This document shows positions 18,880 to 28,253 of a stretch of DNA of 64,000 nt, in pieces. The stretch covers positions 1 to 64,000 of the forward strand of contig JAFWDQ010000012.1 of NCBI GenBank assembly GCA_017516065.1, in the 5' to 3' direction. Both the position numbers and the translations under genes were made by a program. The stretch's first letter is position 1. Each line of letters opens with the position of its first letter. Below the pieces are notes generated by a model. It saw only the letters and a program-made list of their open reading frames with translations. It did no database searches and was not told where the DNA came from. Source of the stretch: Oscillospiraceae bacterium (GTDB lineage Bacteria > Bacillota > Clostridia > Oscillospirales > Oscillospiraceae).

Positions 18880-19431
18880 ATGGGCAGATCAAGTTTCTTC
18901 CGCAAGCTCCAGCACAACTGGAACGGCGATCTGAATTTCGAAAAGTTTTTTTCCTACCGGGAGAAATACCGTACCACCACCAGCCGTCTCAAGCGCATTC
19001 GCTACGGCCACTACTGCACCAAGATACAAAATAAATTCGGCGCCAGCATCCCCATGACGGCGGACTTTGACCGCAGCGTCTATTTCCCCCACGGCATCGC
19101 CGGTATCTTCATCTCCGTAGGCGCGAAGATCGGGAAAAACTGCACGATCCTGCAGCAGGTGACCATCGGCTCCAACACCCTGGGCGACTCCCGGGGAGAG
19201 GGCGTGCCGGTCATCGGGGACAATGTGTTCATCGGCGCCGGGGCCAAGATCATCGGCGGCGTACACGTGGGAAACAACGTGCGCATCGGCGCCAACTGCG
19301 TTGTGGTCAAGGATGTGCCGGACAACGCCACGGTGGTCCTTCAGGCACCCCGCATTCTGCTTGACAGAGGCGAGAGGGACAACACCTTCAAGCCGGTCCA
19401 GGGGATCCTGCCCCGGGACGACGAGGCGTAA
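18880..19431 (+). CDS. Serine O-acetyltransferase-like hexapeptide protein
   Basis: This is a 183-residue left-handed beta-helix transferase. FGASIPMTADFDRSVYFPHG and GKNCTILQQVTIGSNT resemble CysE, including the acceptor-site His. DNVFIGAGAKIIGGVHVGNNVRIGANCVVVKDVPDN closes the helix. It lacks the long N-terminal helical domain of true CysE, as do many polysaccharide-linked SAT-like enzymes. The true acceptor is unclear, and no cysK or capsule gene is nearby. The ATG follows GAGAGGTG. Confidence 0.75.
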   Translation: MGRSSFFRKLQHNWNGDLNFEKFFSYREKYRTTTSRLKRIRYGHYCTKIQNKFGASIPMTADFDRSVYFPHGIAGIFISVGAKIGKNCTILQQVTIGSNTLGDSRGEGVPVIGDNVFIGAGAKIIGGVHVGNNVRIGANCVVVKDVPDNATVVLQAPRILLDRGERDNTFKPVQGILPRDDEA

Positions 19432-19469
19432 ATCCACAGACCAAAAGAGAAATACAGAGGAAAAATGAC

Positions 19470-20864
19470 ATGAGAAGGAAATTGATCTGTCTGCTTCTGG
19501 TCCTGTGCCTGTTCGCCTGCCTGTTCCAGGCCGGGGCCACGGAGGCGCCGAATACCTCCGCCGCGTCCATTCTGGTGGTGGATATGAAGACGGGCCAGGG
19601 CGTCTACAGCGTAAACCCGGACGCACGGCTGTATCCTGCCAGTCTGACCAAGGTGATGACGGTGCTGCTGGCGGCAGAGGCGGTGGAGCGGGGCGACGTT
19701 TTCCTCACCGACAAGGTGACGCCTACCTCGGCCATCACGTACAATCTGCGCTACGACGGCAGTACCCAGAACATCCGGCCCGGTGAGACCATGACCCTGC
19801 AGGACCTGATGTACTGCGCGCTGGTATCCTCTGCCAACGAGGCCTGTAATATTATCGCAGAGTATCTGTGCGGCGACATTCCCACCTTCGTTGAGCTGAT
19901 GAATCAGCGGGCCGCGGAGCTGGGCTGTACCAATACACACTTCAACAACACCCACGGTCTGCCGGACGCGAATCATTATTCCAGCGCTCGGGATATGGCC
20001 ATCATTTCCCAGCGGGCGCTGGAGCTGCCCACCTTCCGGGAGATCTGCTCCACCGCCAGCTATACCGTGCCCGCCACCAATATGAGCGGCGCCCGGCAGC
20101 TGAGCAACACCAACGGTCTGATCAACCGCGCCTATTACGACGGCCGCTACTTCTATCCCTACGCCCACGGCGTCAAGACCGGCCACACCGACGAGGCCGG
20201 CTATTGCCTGATCTCCATTGCGGAGAAGGAAGAACTGTCCCTGCTCATCGTGGTCATGGGGTGTGCCATGACGGTGGATGACGAGGGACTGCAGACGGTG
20301 GGCAGCTTTGCCGACAGCATCGCCCTGTATAACTGGGCCTTCGATACCTTCTCCTATCAGGTGGTACTGAATACCGATGAGGTGGTCGCCAGTATGCCCC
20401 TGGTGGACGGCCGCAAGGACACGGTGGACGTCTACGCCTCTTCGCCGGTCACCGCCCTGATGCCCGATGATCCGGACCGCCTGGATCTGGATGTGAGGTA
20501 CTATCAGGAAGAGGGCACCGTGACGGCCCCCATCCGCAAGGGGACCGCCGTAGGCGAGGTCAACGTGTACATGGGCGGCGAGCTGCTGGGTAGCTCCCAG
20601 CTGATCACCGGCTCCAATGTGGGCCGCTCCAACTGGAAGATCATGGCCCGGAGTATAAAGAACTTTCTGGCCGGGCCTGTCATGGCGGCGGTGATCTGGG
20701 TGCTGCTGGTCCTGGTGGTGATCCTGGTGGTGATCGTGATCCTGCGCTTCGTCCGCTACGAGCACGTCAAGCCGCCGAAGAGGAAGGAGAAAAAACCGCC
20801 TGATATGTCTGCGGACGAGACTGAAGATAAGCCGAGTGAAAAGGAACCGGCGGGCAGGAAATAA
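19470..20864 (+). CDS. D-alanyl-D-alanine carboxypeptidase, DacF type
   Basis: This is a 464-residue S11 serine peptidase that trims the terminal D-Ala of stem pentapeptides outside the membrane. A signal peptide covers about 1-24. SLTK (58-61), SSAN near residue 119 and KTGHTDEAGYCL near residue 235 are the three active-site motifs. A C-terminal beta domain precedes a membrane helix (VIWVLLVLVVILVVIVIL) and a charged tail. The C-terminal transmembrane anchor replaces the usual amphipathic helix of PBP5/DacF. A second paralogue lies at 48393. Confidence 0.92.
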   Translation: MRRKLICLLLVLCLFACLFQAGATEAPNTSAASILVVDMKTGQGVYSVNPDARLYPASLTKVMTVLLAAEAVERGDVFLTDKVTPTSAITYNLRYDGSTQNIRPGETMTLQDLMYCALVSSANEACNIIAEYLCGDIPTFVELMNQRAAELGCTNTHFNNTHGLPDANHYSSARDMAIISQRALELPTFREICSTASYTVPATNMSGARQLSNTNGLINRAYYDGRYFYPYAHGVKTGHTDEAGYCLISIAEKEELSLLIVVMGCAMTVDDEGLQTVGSFADSIALYNWAFDTFSYQVVLNTDEVVASMPLVDGRKDTVDVYASSPVTALMPDDPDRLDLDVRYYQEEGTVTAPIRKGTAVGEVNVYMGGELLGSSQLITGSNVGRSNWKIMARSIKNFLAGPVMAAVIWVLLVLVVILVVIVILRFVRYEHVKPPKRKEKKPPDMSADETEDKPSEKEPAGRK

Positions 20865-20870
20865 ACAGAA

Positions 20871-20901
20871 AAAACTCTCCCCCGATGAGGGGGAGAGTTT
20901 T
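20871..20901. terminator. Bidirectional terminator between dacF-type gene and dnaE
   Basis: AAAACTCTCCCCC pairs exactly with GGGGGAGAGTTTT across a 5-base loop. The A and T runs on each side let it serve both convergent genes. Confidence 0.93.
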
Positions 20902-20914
20902 CTTGTTGATGCTC

Positions 20915-23900
20915 TTATTTTGCCACCACGTTATCCTCACCCAGCATCTCCCGCAGTTCACGGAGCAGAGCCGGGTGGATCACGCAGGGCGCGCCGACAC
21001 GTTTTTGGGTGTCCTCAAAGTAGCAGACCATCTGATCCCGGCCGGGGAACATCGTCAAAATCAGCTGGATCCGGGCGTAGGCGGGATCCGACTGAGAGGG
21101 GAGGCGCACATAGAGCTTCGTGGGAGCGGTCTGGGGAGGATCGGCAGGGCCCAGGGGGTCCAGGTCCGTAAGCGGCCGCACCGTGTCAAGGATCAGCTGG
21201 GGCTCTTTCTCGTCCCGGGCGGAGAGCCGGCCCGTGACAATGATGGGGGTATTCTCCCGCAGATAGTTGCCGGACTCTGACAGGACCTTGGAGAAGGCCA
21301 TCAGCTCCATGGCGCCGCTGTCGTCCTCCAGAGTTACATAGGCCATGAGGGACTGATTTCGGGTGGTCTTCGTCTTGGAGGTCAGCACCACGCCGGCCAG
21401 GGTGACGTGCTGGTCGTCGTGCCAGGTCCTCGGACCGCCTGGCTGGGAGAAATCGTCCAGTATGTCCCCGATCCGGGCGGCGTTGAGACGTCGGACGGCG
21501 GCGCGGTACTCGTCCATGGGATGACCGGAGAGGTACAGACCGGTGGTCTCCTTCTCCATGGTCATGCGCTCCCGGAGAGAGTACTCCGGAATATTCGGCA
21601 GCGACGGCATAGGGGCGACGCCGCTGCCGCCGCTGTCCTCCAACTGGAACAGATTCATCTGACCGGAGAGATTTTTCCGCCGCTGGGCGCCGATATTGTT
21701 CAGATACGGCTCATAGATCTGCATCAGCTGAGAACGCTTGTTGCCAAAGCTGTCAAAAGCGCCGCACTTGATCAGGCATTCCATGACCCGTTTGTTCAGG
21801 TCATGGTCGTACATCCGCTGGCAGAAGTCGGCAAAGGAGAGGAAGGGGCCGCCGCCGTCCCGCTCCGCCATCAGCTGACGGATCAGGCCCTGGCCGATAC
21901 CCTTGACGGCCACCAGCCCGAAGCGGATCTGGCCGTTTTCCACGGTGAACTGATCGGCAGAGGCGTTGATGTCCGGAGGCAGCAGGTCGATGCCGCAGTT
22001 TTTGCACTCGGCGATATACTCCGCCACCTTGGCGGAGGAGTCCAGTACGGAGGTCAGCAGGGCGGCCATGTACTCCCGGGTATAGTGACACTTGAACCAC
22101 GCCGTCTCATAGGCGATGACGGCGTAGCAGACGGCGTGGGCCTTGTTGAAGGCGTAGTTGGCAAAGTCGAAGATCTCCTCGTAGATGGCGGCGGCTGTCT
22201 CTTCTGGAATACCGCTGGCGATACAGCCCCGTATGTTCCGGTCCGGATCACCATGGATGAAGGCCTCCCGCTCCCGGACGATCTCCGCCTGTTTCTTCTT
22301 GGAGATGGCCCGGCGCATCATGTCCGCCTGGCCGGTGCTGTAGCCCGCCAGCTGCTTGAAGATCTCGATGACCTGCTCCTGATAGACGATGCAGCCGTAG
22401 GTGACGGCCAGAATGGGCTCCAGAGAGGGGTGCTTGTACCGGATCTGCTCCGGATGCTGCTTGCAGGCGATAAAGCGGGGGATCGATTCCCTGGGACCGG
22501 GGCGGTACAGGGCGATGATGGCGGTGATATCCTCGATGCTGTGGGGCTTCAGCCCCACGCAGACGCCGGTCATGCCGGCGCTTTCCATCTGGAAGACGCC
22601 GGAGGTCTGGCCTGCGGTGAGCATGGCAAACACGTCGGGATCGTCGTCGGGGATGTCCGCCATGGAGAAGTCCGGTTCCCGTGTCCGAACGAGCCGCACC
22701 GTATCGTCCAGCACCGTCAGATTTCGCAGGCCCAGGAAGTCCATTTTAAGAAGCCCCAGTTCCTCCAGTGTTTCCTTTGTAAACTGCGTCACCACGGACT
22801 CATCGTTTTTTGCCAGAGGCACGTACTCGTATACCGGCAGCCGGGTGATGACCACGCCGGCAGCGTGGGTGGAGGCGTGGCGGGGCATGCCCTCCAGAGC
22901 CCGGGCCAGGTCGATGAGCCGCCGGACCCGCTCCTCCTCCTCGTAGTACTGCTTCAGCTGGGGGGAGAGCTCCAGGGCCTTCTGCAGGGTGATATTCAGC
23001 TCGGAGGGGACAGCCTTGGCCACCAGGTCCACCTCGGCGTAGGGCATATTCAGGGCCCGGCCCACGTCCCGGACAGCGGCCCGGGCGGCCATGGTGCCGA
23101 AGGTGATGATCTGGGCCACGTGGTCCGCACCGTATTTTTCCGTCACGTAGTCGATGACCTCCTGCCGGCGGTTGACGCAGAAGTCGATGTCGATATCCGG
23201 CATGGAGATCCGCTCGGGGTTGAGGAAGCGTTCAAAGTAGAGGTTGTACTTCATGGGATCCACGTCGGTGATGTTCAGGCAGTAGGCCACCATGCTGCCG
23301 GCGGCGCTGCCGCGGCCGGGGCCCACGGGGATGTCCCTGCTCCTGGCGAAGGCGATGAAATCGCCCACGATGAGGAAGTAATCCACAAACCCCATGCGCT
23401 GGATCATGTCCATCTCGAATTCCAGCCGCTCCTCATAGTCGGGCCCCGCGTCGGGATACCGGCGCCGGAAGCCCTCACGGCAGAGCTGACGGAAGACGGT
23501 GAGACTGTCCTGCCCGGGGGGCAGCTTGAATTCCGGCAGGTGATGGACGCCGAAGGTGAAGTCTACGCTGCACAGGTCCGCGATCCGCTGGGTATTCTCC
23601 ACAGCTTCCGGCCACTCGGGATACAGGGCGGCCATCTCCTCCTCGGACTTGATGTAAAACTCGCTGCTGCCCATCCGCATCCGGTCCGTGTCGTCCACGG
23701 TGCGGTTGGTCTGGATGCACAGCAGAACGTCCTGCATCTCCGCATCGTCCCGGGTCAGATAGTGGGCGTCGTTGGTCACCACCAGAGGGATCCCGGTCTC
23801 GCTGTGGATCCGGATCAGGCCCTCTGCCACGATCCGCTGCTCCGGTATGCCGTGATCCTGGAGCTCAAGATAATAGCCGTCGGGGCCGAAGATGTCCCGC

Positions 23901-24382
23901 ATCTCCAGGGCCCGCTGCTTTGCCGTCTCGTATTCTCCGCTGCGGATCAGACGGGGCAGCTCGCCGGCCAGGCACGCGGACAGGGCGATAAGCCCCTCGC
24001 TGTGCTCCCGCAGGAGGTCCAGGTCGATGCGGGGCTTGATATAAAAGCCCTCGGTAAAGCCGCAGCTGACCAGATAGGAGAGGTTGTGGTAGCCCGTCTC
24101 GTTCCGGCACAGCAGTACAAGGTGCCGCGCAGAGGCGTCATAGGCGTGGACGCAGTCGAATCGTGTCCGGGGCGCCACATAGACCTCACAGCCGATGATG
24201 GGCTTGATCCCGGCTTTCTTCGCCGCCTTGTAGAAGTCGATGACGCCGTACATGGCACCGTGGTCCGTGACGGCCACGGCGGTCTGGCCCAGATCCCGGA
24301 CCCGCTCTACCAGCTGCTGGATCCGGCAGGCGCCGTCCAGCAGGCTGTATTCACTGTGAACATGAAGATGGACAAAGGACAT
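20915..24382 (-). CDS. dnaE: DNA polymerase III alpha subunit
   Basis: This is an 1155-residue replicative polymerase of the DnaE (not PolC) class. The PHP domain opens with FVHLHVHSEYSLLDGACRI. The palm has VGPGRGSAAGSMVAY and MPDIDIDFC with the catalytic aspartates. Later come the helix-hairpin-helix region and a C-terminal OB fold (VTLAGVVLTSKTKTTRN, YVTLEDDSGAMELMAF). Length is usual for clostridial DnaE1. It stands downstream of whiA but is probably separately expressed. The ATG at 24382 follows GGGAGG. Confidence 0.97.
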   Translation of the reverse strand: MSFVHLHVHSEYSLLDGACRIQQLVERVRDLGQTAVAVTDHGAMYGVIDFYKAAKKAGIKPIIGCEVYVAPRTRFDCVHAYDASARHLVLLCRNETGYHNLSYLVSCGFTEGFYIKPRIDLDLLREHSEGLIALSACLAGELPRLIRSGEYETAKQRALEMRDIFGPDGYYLELQDHGIPEQRIVAEGLIRIHSETGIPLVVTNDAHYLTRDDAEMQDVLLCIQTNRTVDDTDRMRMGSSEFYIKSEEEMAALYPEWPEAVENTQRIADLCSVDFTFGVHHLPEFKLPPGQDSLTVFRQLCREGFRRRYPDAGPDYEERLEFEMDMIQRMGFVDYFLIVGDFIAFARSRDIPVGPGRGSAAGSMVAYCLNITDVDPMKYNLYFERFLNPERISMPDIDIDFCVNRRQEVIDYVTEKYGADHVAQIITFGTMAARAAVRDVGRALNMPYAEVDLVAKAVPSELNITLQKALELSPQLKQYYEEEERVRRLIDLARALEGMPRHASTHAAGVVITRLPVYEYVPLAKNDESVVTQFTKETLEELGLLKMDFLGLRNLTVLDDTVRLVRTREPDFSMADIPDDDPDVFAMLTAGQTSGVFQMESAGMTGVCVGLKPHSIEDITAIIALYRPGPRESIPRFIACKQHPEQIRYKHPSLEPILAVTYGCIVYQEQVIEIFKQLAGYSTGQADMMRRAISKKKQAEIVREREAFIHGDPDRNIRGCIASGIPEETAAAIYEEIFDFANYAFNKAHAVCYAVIAYETAWFKCHYTREYMAALLTSVLDSSAKVAEYIAECKNCGIDLLPPDINASADQFTVENGQIRFGLVAVKGIGQGLIRQLMAERDGGGPFLSFADFCQRMYDHDLNKRVMECLIKCGAFDSFGNKRSQLMQIYEPYLNNIGAQRRKNLSGQMNLFQLEDSGGSGVAPMPSLPNIPEYSLRERMTMEKETTGLYLSGHPMDEYRAAVRRLNAARIGDILDDFSQPGGPRTWHDDQHVTLAGVVLTSKTKTTRNQSLMAYVTLEDDSGAMELMAFSKVLSESGNYLRENTPIIVTGRLSARDEKEPQLILDTVRPLTDLDPLGPADPPQTAPTKLYVRLPSQSDPAYARIQLILTMFPGRDQMVCYFEDTQKRVGAPCVIHPALLRELREMLGEDNVVAK

Positions 24383-24494
24383 GACAGACGCCTCCCGTGT
24401 AAAAGTACGATCGCTTGCTGTTTTTCATTTGCTTGTTTCTGTCCTTGGGTAATCATACAGCGGATGAGGCACCAAAAAGGGCACATGACATCGG

Positions 24495-25412
24495 TCAGCT
24501 CTGCGCCGCTTCGGGCAGATCCTGGGACAGTTGGATGATCCGGCGCAGGCGGTGGCTCATGCAGGATTTCGTCACCGGGGGTACGGCAGCCTCCGCCAGC
24601 TCGGAGAGGGTCATCTCCGGGTTGTCCAGGCGGAGCTTCGCCGTCTGCTGCAGATGCTCCGGCAGGGACTCCAGTCCCGAGGCGGCTTCCAGCCTGTGAA
24701 TGGCCTCCAGCTGGGTCAGGGCCGCATCCACCGCCTTGTCAAGATTGGCCGCGTCGCAGTTGACCCGGCGGTTGACCCGGTTGCGCAGGCTTCGCTCCAC
24801 GGCAGCGTTCATGATGGCCATGGCAGCCACAGGCGCGCCGACGGCGGTGAGAAAATCCTCGATTTTCTCCCGCTGCTTGAAGTACGTGACGTAGTTGCCG
24901 CAGCGGGCGGTGCTCCGGGCCTCGAAGCCCACCTCACGCATGAGCGCCTCCAGTTCCCGGCTGACGTGAAGGTGGGAGGTGACCATCTCCAGATGGTACC
25001 GCTTCTCCGGGTCAATGACGGAACCGCCGGCCAGGAATACGCCCCGGAGGAAGGCAATGCGGCAGCAGTCCTCCTCCAGCACGGCAAAATTGATGTGCAG
25101 AGAGGGGCCGATGCGGTCGTCCTGCCCGTAGGCGGCGTGGATGCGCCGGAGCTTTTCCGGGTCCTCCACGGTGATGATCTGCTTGCCGGGACGGTCCGGC
25201 GGCGTAACGCTGTCGGGAAAGAAGGAAAATGCCTTGCGCATCAGGCGCCCCACCCGTTCAGCGAAGGCCCGGTTTTCCGTGATGATGCGCAGGCTCCGGG
25301 GGGAGAAGTCGTTGCAGTACAGCAGCACGCCGTAGATCTCCGCCAGCGCGCAGCAGCGGCGGCTGATGTTCTGCCGACACAGTTCTGTCTTTGTATCGGA
25401 GGAAAAGGACAT
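24495..25412 (-). CDS. whiA: WhiA, LAGLIDADG-fold sporulation/division regulator
   Basis: 305 residues. The N-terminal WhiA domain begins MSFSSDTKTELCRQ. A LAGLIDADG-like core includes FLRGVFLAGGSVIDPEKRYHLE, and a C-terminal helix-turn-helix contains MTLSELAEAAVPPVTKSCMSHRLRRI. It binds DNA and, in Firmicutes, influences chromosome segregation and division. It is the last gene of the hprK-murB-rapZ-yvcK-whiA run. Confidence 0.95.
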   Translation of the reverse strand: MSFSSDTKTELCRQNISRRCCALAEIYGVLLYCNDFSPRSLRIITENRAFAERVGRLMRKAFSFFPDSVTPPDRPGKQIITVEDPEKLRRIHAAYGQDDRIGPSLHINFAVLEEDCCRIAFLRGVFLAGGSVIDPEKRYHLEMVTSHLHVSRELEALMREVGFEARSTARCGNYVTYFKQREKIEDFLTAVGAPVAAMAIMNAAVERSLRNRVNRRVNCDAANLDKAVDAALTQLEAIHRLEAASGLESLPEHLQQTAKLRLDNPEMTLSELAEAAVPPVTKSCMSHRLRRIIQLSQDLPEAAQS

Positions 25413-25445
25413 AGGATCACCTCGCCCGGTGGAATTGATCTGTGG

Positions 25446-26465
25446 TCACTCGACGATGTAGCGCATGTCGCCGGCCAGACGGATGCTGCGCTCGGAGTGA
25501 AGCTGCAGCAGGGTCCGGGCCAGCAGGTCCGGGTCATGGCGGGCAAAGTCGCTGTCATTGGAGACCAAGGGTGCCAGAACGGCCTCAACGCCCATGTCGT
25601 TGAGCTCGGAGAAGTCGATGCGCAGAGGCTCCGCGCCCTCGGCGCGGTACTGGGCCTGCAGGGGTTCCGGCAGGGGCGCGGAGTTGAGCAGACACAGAGA
25701 GAACAGCCCGGATCCGGCGTGGTCGAAGATAGCCTTCACGTGGTCGGAAGCAGTGTAGCCCTCCGTTTCGCCGTCCTGGGTCATGATGTTGCAGACGTAG
25801 ATCTTCAGCGCCTGGGATTCCCGCAGGGCCTGACAGACGCCGTCTACCAGCAGGTTGGGGATGATGCTGGTGTAGAGACTGCCGGGGCCCAGAACGATAA
25901 GGTCCGCGTTCCGGATGGCCTCCGGCACCGCAGGCAGGGGGGCGGGGTGCTCAGGCAGCAGGCGCACGCTCTGGATGCGGCAGTCCTGCTGCTTTTTGAA
26001 CTGAAAGATGTTGGACTCGCCCCGGACCACCGTGCCGTTTTCGAAGGTGGCCTCTAAGTGCACGTCAGAGGCGGTGACGGGCAGGACCCGGCCCTGAACA
26101 GCCAGGATCTCGCTCATACTGGTCACCGCCGCCTCGAAGGAGCCGCAGATGCCGCACAGAGCGGCCAGGAACAGATTTCCCAGATTCTGTCCGGCAAGAC
26201 TGCCCTCGGTGAAACGGTAGAGCAGCAGCTTTTCCAGGGTGGACTCCGTGTTGGACAGGGCTACGAGGCAGCTGCGGACGTCGCCGGGAGGCGGCATGCC
26301 GATCTCACTGCGCAGACGGCCGGAGCCGCCGCCGTCATCGGCCATGGTCACGATGGCGGTGGGCCACGTGTTGTATTTTTTCAGGCCCCGCAGCATGGTG
26401 GAAAGCCCCGTGCCGCCGCCGATCACTACGATCCGGGGGCCGGAGGAGGAAGAATATCGTTTCAT
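25446..26465 (-). CDS. yvcK: YvcK/CofD-like gluconeogenesis factor
   Basis: 339 residues. The signature [21 protein letters not shown] followed by [14 protein letters not shown] and [10 protein letters not shown] defines the YvcK branch of the CofD family. It binds UDP-sugars and is required for growth on gluconeogenic carbon and for cell shape in B. subtilis. [16 protein letters not shown] is also conserved. It begins 2 bases after the rapZ stop, so translation is coupled. Confidence 0.95.
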   Translation of the reverse strand: MKRYSSSSGPRIVVIGGGTGLSTMLRGLKKYNTWPTAIVTMADDGGGSGRLRSEIGMPPPGDVRSCLVALSNTESTLEKLLLYRFTEGSLAGQNLGNLFLAALCGICGSFEAAVTSMSEILAVQGRVLPVTASDVHLEATFENGTVVRGESNIFQFKKQQDCRIQSVRLLPEHPAPLPAVPEAIRNADLIVLGPGSLYTSIIPNLLVDGVCQALRESQALKIYVCNIMTQDGETEGYTASDHVKAIFDHAGSGLFSLCLLNSAPLPEPLQAQYRAEGAEPLRIDFSELNDMGVEAVLAPLVSNDSDFARHDPDLLARTLLQLHSERSIRLAGDMRYIVE

Positions 26466-26467
26466 GG

Positions 26468-27328
26468 TCAGCCCCTCGTCATGTCACGGTGGCTTTCTGA
26501 GGCTTCATAGCCGCGCTGCCGCACCAGCTCGGCAATAGCCCGTGTAATCGCTACGGAGCGGTGCCGCCCGCCGGTGCAGCCCACGGCGATGACAAGGGCG
26601 GCCTTACCCTCCTCCACATAGAGGGGCAGCAGGAAGCCCAGCAGATTTTCCATATGGTGCATGAAATCCACCGTCTGTTGATTGTTGAACAGGAAGGTGC
26701 GGATCTTCTCGTCCAGTCCCGTCAGAGGACGCAGCTCCGCCACATAAAAGGGGTTGGGCAGGAATCGAACGTCGAAGACAAGATCCGCCTCCATGGGAAT
26801 GCCGTATTTGAAACCGAAGGAGAGCACGGATACGCTCATGGCCCGGTCCTTTTTCTCCGGGGAGAAAAGCCGGATGACCTCGCCCCGGAGCTTTGCCGTG
26901 GACAGGGTCGTGGTGTCGAGAACGTAGTCCGCCCGCTTCCGTACCGGCTCCATGAGGCTCTGCTCCAGCCGGATGGTCTCCTCCAGAGACAGTCCCCGAC
27001 TGCTGAGGGGATGCTTGTGCCGGGTCTCCTTATAGCGGTGGATCAGGGACTCCGTGGAGGCCTGGACAAAGGCCAGCTTATACGAGCAGTGCATCTGCTG
27101 CAGCTCGTCCAGAGCGGCAAAGAGGCCGTCAAAGGTCTGGCCGCCCCGGATGTCAGTTACCAGAGCAGCCCGCTCATACTGGGTGCCGCCGGACATGCAC
27201 ATCTCAGCAAACCGGGGGATCAGTGACACCGGCATATTGTCCACACAGTAGAAGCCCACGTCCTCCAGAAAGTCGGCCATCATACTCTTGCCGGCGCCGG
27301 ACAGACCGGAGATAATGAGAAATTCCAT
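26468..27328 (-). CDS. rapZ: RapZ-type nucleotide-binding protein
   Basis: 286 residues. The Walker A is at the very start (FLIISGLSGAGKSMMADFLED). The C-terminal domain has FGFKYGIPMEADLVFDVRFLPNPFY and the signature GCTGGRHRSVAI. In enterobacteria it steers RNase E to GlmZ; in Firmicutes (YvcJ) it binds nucleotides and the role is less clear. I chose the ATG at 27328, which is 7 bases after GGGAGG; a TTG six bases upstream is too close to that site. Confidence 0.94.
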   Translation of the reverse strand: MEFLIISGLSGAGKSMMADFLEDVGFYCVDNMPVSLIPRFAEMCMSGGTQYERAALVTDIRGGQTFDGLFAALDELQQMHCSYKLAFVQASTESLIHRYKETRHKHPLSSRGLSLEETIRLEQSLMEPVRKRADYVLDTTTLSTAKLRGEVIRLFSPEKKDRAMSVSVLSFGFKYGIPMEADLVFDVRFLPNPFYVAELRPLTGLDEKIRTFLFNNQQTVDFMHHMENLLGFLLPLYVEEGKAALVIAVGCTGGRHRSVAITRAIAELVRQRGYEASESHRDMTRG

Positions 27329-27347
27329 CGTCAAACCTCCCAGAAAA

Positions 27348-28253
27348 TTACAGGATCCGGATCTCCGGCTCCAGAAGTATACCGGTTTCGCGCTGGACCA
27401 CGTCCCGGACCAGGTCCATCAGCTTCAGCATATCGGCGCAGGTGGCGCCGCCCCTGTTGATGAGGAAACCGGCATGCTTTTCCGACACCTGAGCGCCGCC
27501 CACGGAAAGGCCCTTCAGGCCGCATTGATCGATCAGTGCTGCGGCAAAATAGCCCTGGGGACGCTTGAAGGTGCTGCCGGCGTTGGGGAACTCCAGCGGC
27601 TGGCTGACCCTGCGCTTTGCCGCAAACTCCGTCATACGGGCTTCAATGGCCTTGGGGTCGCCGGGGGTGAGCCGGAAGCGGACCCGCAGCACCGTGCCGC
27701 TGTTGTCGAAAAAGACGCTTCTGCGATAGGAAAAGCCGTGTTCGCTGCCGGAGAGAATGCACAGCTCGCCCTCCCGGTCCAGATAGACTGTTCGGTCCAC
27801 GACGTCCTTCATCTCGCCGCCGTAGGCCCCGGCGTTCATATACACCGCGCCGCCAACGGAGCCGGGAATGCCGTGGGCAAAGGCCAGACCGTCCAGACCC
27901 TGTACCTGAGCAAACTTGGAGAGCCTTGCCAGCGGTACGCCGCAGTCTGCGGTGATCTCCGTCTCGCCGGTGCGCTCCAGTTCCGTCATACCGGTGGTGC
28001 AGAGGACCAGAGCGGCAAGACCCTCATCGGGCGCCAGCAGATTCGTGCCGTTGCCCATCAGCAGGACCGGAATGCCGCGGTCCGCCGCCAGGCTGCGGCA
28101 GAGCCGCAGCTCCTCCGGAGACCGGGGGAAGGCCATCAGCGCCGCCGGACCGCCGATCCGCAGGGAGGTGTGGGCTGCCATGGGCTCGTCGGCACGCAGG
28201 GGCAGACCGGGACATGCCTGCAGCAGGGCGCGGTTCAGGGCATTAAACCTCAT
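27348..28253 (-). CDS. murB: UDP-N-acetylenolpyruvoylglucosamine reductase
   Basis: This is a 301-residue FAD enzyme of peptidoglycan precursor synthesis, reducing UDP-GlcNAc-enolpyruvate to UDP-MurNAc. The FAD domain has LLMGNGTNLLAPD, and AHGIPGSVGGAVYMNAGAYGG is the substrate/FAD site. YRRSVFFDN and QPLEFPNAGSTFKRP (catalytic Ser region) mark the type II short form. Its ATG overlaps the hprK stop (28250-28253). Confidence 0.96.
   Translation of the reverse strand: MRFNALNRALLQACPGLPLRADEPMAAHTSLRIGGPAALMAFPRSPEELRLCRSLAADRGIPVLLMGNGTNLLAPDEGLAALVLCTTGMTELERTGETEITADCGVPLARLSKFAQVQGLDGLAFAHGIPGSVGGAVYMNAGAYGGEMKDVVDRTVYLDREGELCILSGSEHGFSYRRSVFFDNSGTVLRVRFRLTPGDPKAIEARMTEFAAKRRVSQPLEFPNAGSTFKRPQGYFAAALIDQCGLKGLSVGGAQVSEKHAGFLINRGGATCADMLKLMDLVRDVVQRETGILLEPEIRIL

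Noticed and set aside
18850..18880. TTGACA before the CysE-like gene as a promoter
   Set aside because: It is about 20 bases from the start codon with no room for a -10 and start site.
21407..24538. A 1043-codon open frame on the plus strand
   Set aside because: It lies antisense to dnaE, has biased composition typical of high-GC shadow frames, and no ribosome site.
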